Part shown: one piece after another, positions 62,631-64,000 of the stretch
Layout: the number at the start of each line of letters is the position of its first letter
Numbering within the stretch: position 1 is the first letter of the stretch
Origin: Aminobacter sp. J41
Lineage (GTDB): Bacteria; Pseudomonadota; Alphaproteobacteria; Rhizobiales; Rhizobiaceae
DNA length: 64,000 nt
Reading direction: 5' to 3'
NCBI RefSeq assembly: GCF_000526635.1
Contig: NZ_JAGL01000003.1
Coordinates: forward strand, 166,268-230,267
Translations under genes and position numbers: made by a program
The notes under the pieces: model-generated
Told to the model about the DNA's origin: nothing
Databases searched by the model: none
The model's input: the letters and a program-made list of their open reading frames with translations, nothing else

Positions 62631-63905
62631 ATGACCGAACGCTTGCTATCCGCCATCGACCACCGCCGCGACGATCTCGTCGCCCTCACGGCCGACCTGA
62701 TCCGCTTTCCGACGATCAACCCTCCCGGAGAGGCTTATACACCGTGCGCCGAGTTTATCGCGGCCCGGCTGGAGAAGGCCGGCTTCGGCACAAAGCTGAT
62801 CCGAGGTGAAGGAACGCCTGGTGACAGCGATCAGTACCCGCGCACCAATGTCGTCGCACGTTTCGACGGCCGCAGCCCCGGCCCGACCGTGCACTTCAAC
62901 TCGCATATCGACGTCGTCGAGGCGGGCGACGGCTGGACGGTCGATCCGTTCGGCGGCGAGGTGAAAGACGGGCGCGTCTATGGCCGCGGCGCATGCGACA
63001 TGAAGGGCGGCCTTGCCGCCTCCATCATCGCCGCCGAAGCATTTATTGCCACTTACCCCGACTTTCCTGGTGCGATCGAAATTTCGGGCACGGTTGATGA
63101 GGAATCGGGCGGCTTCGGCGGAGTCGCATATCTCGCAAAGCAGGGCTATTTTTCCAAGCCGCGCGTTGACCACGTCATCATCCCTGAGCCGTTGAATAAG
63201 GATCGCATCTGCCTCGGACACCGCGGTGTCTGGTGGGCGGAGATCGAGACGCTCGGCTCTATCGCTCATGGCTCGATGCCTTTCCTCGGCGACTCGGCCA
63301 TCCGCCACATGGGTGCCTTGCTGCATGCGTTTGAGAGCGAGCTCTATCCCGCCCTCGACGCCAAGCAGACGCAGATGCCGGTTGTGCCGGAAGGTGCACG
63401 GCGCTCAACTATGAACATCAACTCGATCCATGGCGGCCAGACCGAAGATTTCTTCCCCGGCCTGCCCGCGCCGAACGTCGCCGACTCCTGCCGCACAGTG
63501 ATCGATCGCCGATTCCTGCTGGAGGAGTCTATCGACGAGGTGAAGGGTGAGGTCGTCTCCATCCTGGAGCGGCTGAAGCGCGAGCGCCCGCGCTTCGACT
63601 ACCGCATCCGCGACCTGATGGAGGTGCAGCCGACCATGACCGACCGCGAGGCGCCGGTCGTGCAGGCGGTGGCAAAGTCGATCCAAGAAGTGTTCGACCG
63701 CGAACCGCAATACGTCATCTCGCCGGGCACCTACGACCAGAAGCACATCGCCCGCATCGGCCACTTGTTCGACTGCATCGCCTACGGCCCCGGCATCCTC
63801 GACCTCGCTCACCGCCCGGATGAGTGGGTCGGCATCGACGACATGGTCCAGTCGGCAAAGGTGATGGCGCTGAGCCTGAGGCAGCTGCTGTTCGGGCGAG
63901 AGTGA
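62631..63905 (+). CDS. M20 family ArgE/DapE-type deacylase
   Basis: Zinc-dependent M20 peptidase-family hydrolase of 424 aa of the ArgE/DapE type. Metal and catalytic motifs are visible: HFNSHIDVVEAGDGW (His and Asp) near residue 89, GRGACDMKGG, and TVDEESGGFGG (catalytic Glu and ligand) near 152. A lid domain is in the middle, and a late His lies in DLAHRPDEW. Candidate substrates include N-acyl amino acids; the exact one is not determinable. The start is the ATG of MTERLLSA; a TTG five codons upstream is possible. It is divergent from the L,D-transpeptidase. Confidence 0.87.
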   Translation: MTERLLSAIDHRRDDLVALTADLIRFPTINPPGEAYTPCAEFIAARLEKAGFGTKLIRGEGTPGDSDQYPRTNVVARFDGRSPGPTVHFNSHIDVVEAGDGWTVDPFGGEVKDGRVYGRGACDMKGGLAASIIAAEAFIATYPDFPGAIEISGTVDEESGGFGGVAYLAKQGYFSKPRVDHVIIPEPLNKDRICLGHRGVWWAEIETLGSIAHGSMPFLGDSAIRHMGALLHAFESELYPALDAKQTQMPVVPEGARRSTMNINSIHGGQTEDFFPGLPAPNVADSCRTVIDRRFLLEESIDEVKGEVVSILERLKRERPRFDYRIRDLMEVQPTMTDREAPVVQAVAKSIQEVFDREPQYVISPGTYDQKHIARIGHLFDCIAYGPGILDLAHRPDEWVGIDDMVQSAKVMALSLRQLLFGRE

Positions 63906-64000
63906 GGGGGGGCTCGCGGTAGGGGTCGAACGGGAACCCTATTTCGCTGCCGGCCTCTCGTACCTAGTTTCCACTGCCCTGCCCGCTTCGACGTTCAGGC
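63906..64000. other. Right-edge non-coding stretch
   Basis: The last 95 bases after the M20 stop hold no supported gene. On the minus strand a GTTCGA-containing stretch recalls a tRNA T-arm, but no matching stems were found. Confidence 0.4.

Noticed and set aside
63906..64000. tRNA-like GTTCGA stretch on the minus strand at the right edge
   Set aside because: T-stem and acceptor complementarity are missing.
1..64000. Search for CRISPR arrays, insertion sequences, integrases, toxin-antitoxin pairs or defence genes
   Set aside because: No regularly spaced repeats, transposase, integrase or defence-type domains were recognised anywhere in the window.

Overview
The window is a gene-dense, GC-rich stretch of chromosome from an alphaproteobacterium of the order Hyphomicrobiales (Rhizobiales). 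Phyllobacteriaceae, close to Mesorhizobium, Aminobacter or Nitratireductor, is the best guess. The lineage is suggested by the DivK/PleD/CckA cell-cycle proteins, a RirA-type iron regulator, the very-long-chain fatty acid lipid A cluster (acpXL to lpxXL), an Lrp-controlled PutA and several Rhizobiales-type DUF genes. I saw no IS element, prophage, CRISPR array, rRNA or tRNA, and no compositional island. This is core chromosome.

Layout. 1-5 kb: start of gatA, gatC, an UPF0173 hydrolase, ruvX, a DUF6105 membrane protein, an AEC transporter and an AidB-type acyl-CoA dehydrogenase. 5-17 kb: a long plus-strand run of pyrB, a PyrC-like gene with ruined metal ligands, plsY, dprA, topA, rnr, DUF983, NUDIX, MFS and rpmG, closed by a strong terminator. 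17-27 kb: divK-pleD, DUF3572, dinB, an L,D-transpeptidase, cckA, a FliO-like protein and a cysteine-poor dksA. 27-32 kb: sixA, the ycjX/ycjF pair, an exported protein, and pseudoazurin with a group III truncated globin.

32-41 kb: adenine deaminase, deoC and a double aldehyde dehydrogenase form a nucleoside-salvage stretch. A MarR regulator, DUF445 and GNAT genes follow, then an iron/heme block of rirA, hemP and hmuQ. Both regulatory gaps of that block hold a TGA-N9-TCA palindrome of the RirA operator type. 41-52 kb: putA with a divergent Lrp regulator, a di-haem peroxidase with a FixH-like partner, kdgK, galM, gabD, a second AEC transporter and an exported histidine-phosphatase-like protein.

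52-64 kb: acpXL-fabF2XL-fabF1XL-adh2XL-lpxXL, which makes and attaches the very long acyl chain of lipid A. Here the cluster lacks the expected fabZXL, and FabF2XL lacks the nucleophilic cysteine. Next come soeC-soeB-soeA (a cytoplasmic, molybdenum-dependent sulfite dehydrogenase type enzyme), a small L,D-transpeptidase and an M20 deacylase.

I found no new multi-gene defence or mobile system. The observations most worth a second look are degenerate enzymes kept next to intact partners (PyrC-like, FabF2XL, the second ALDH domain, the histidine phosphatase), the two RirA-type operators, a CtrA-type box, and a small gene opposite dprA that carries an in-frame stop after a well-placed start.
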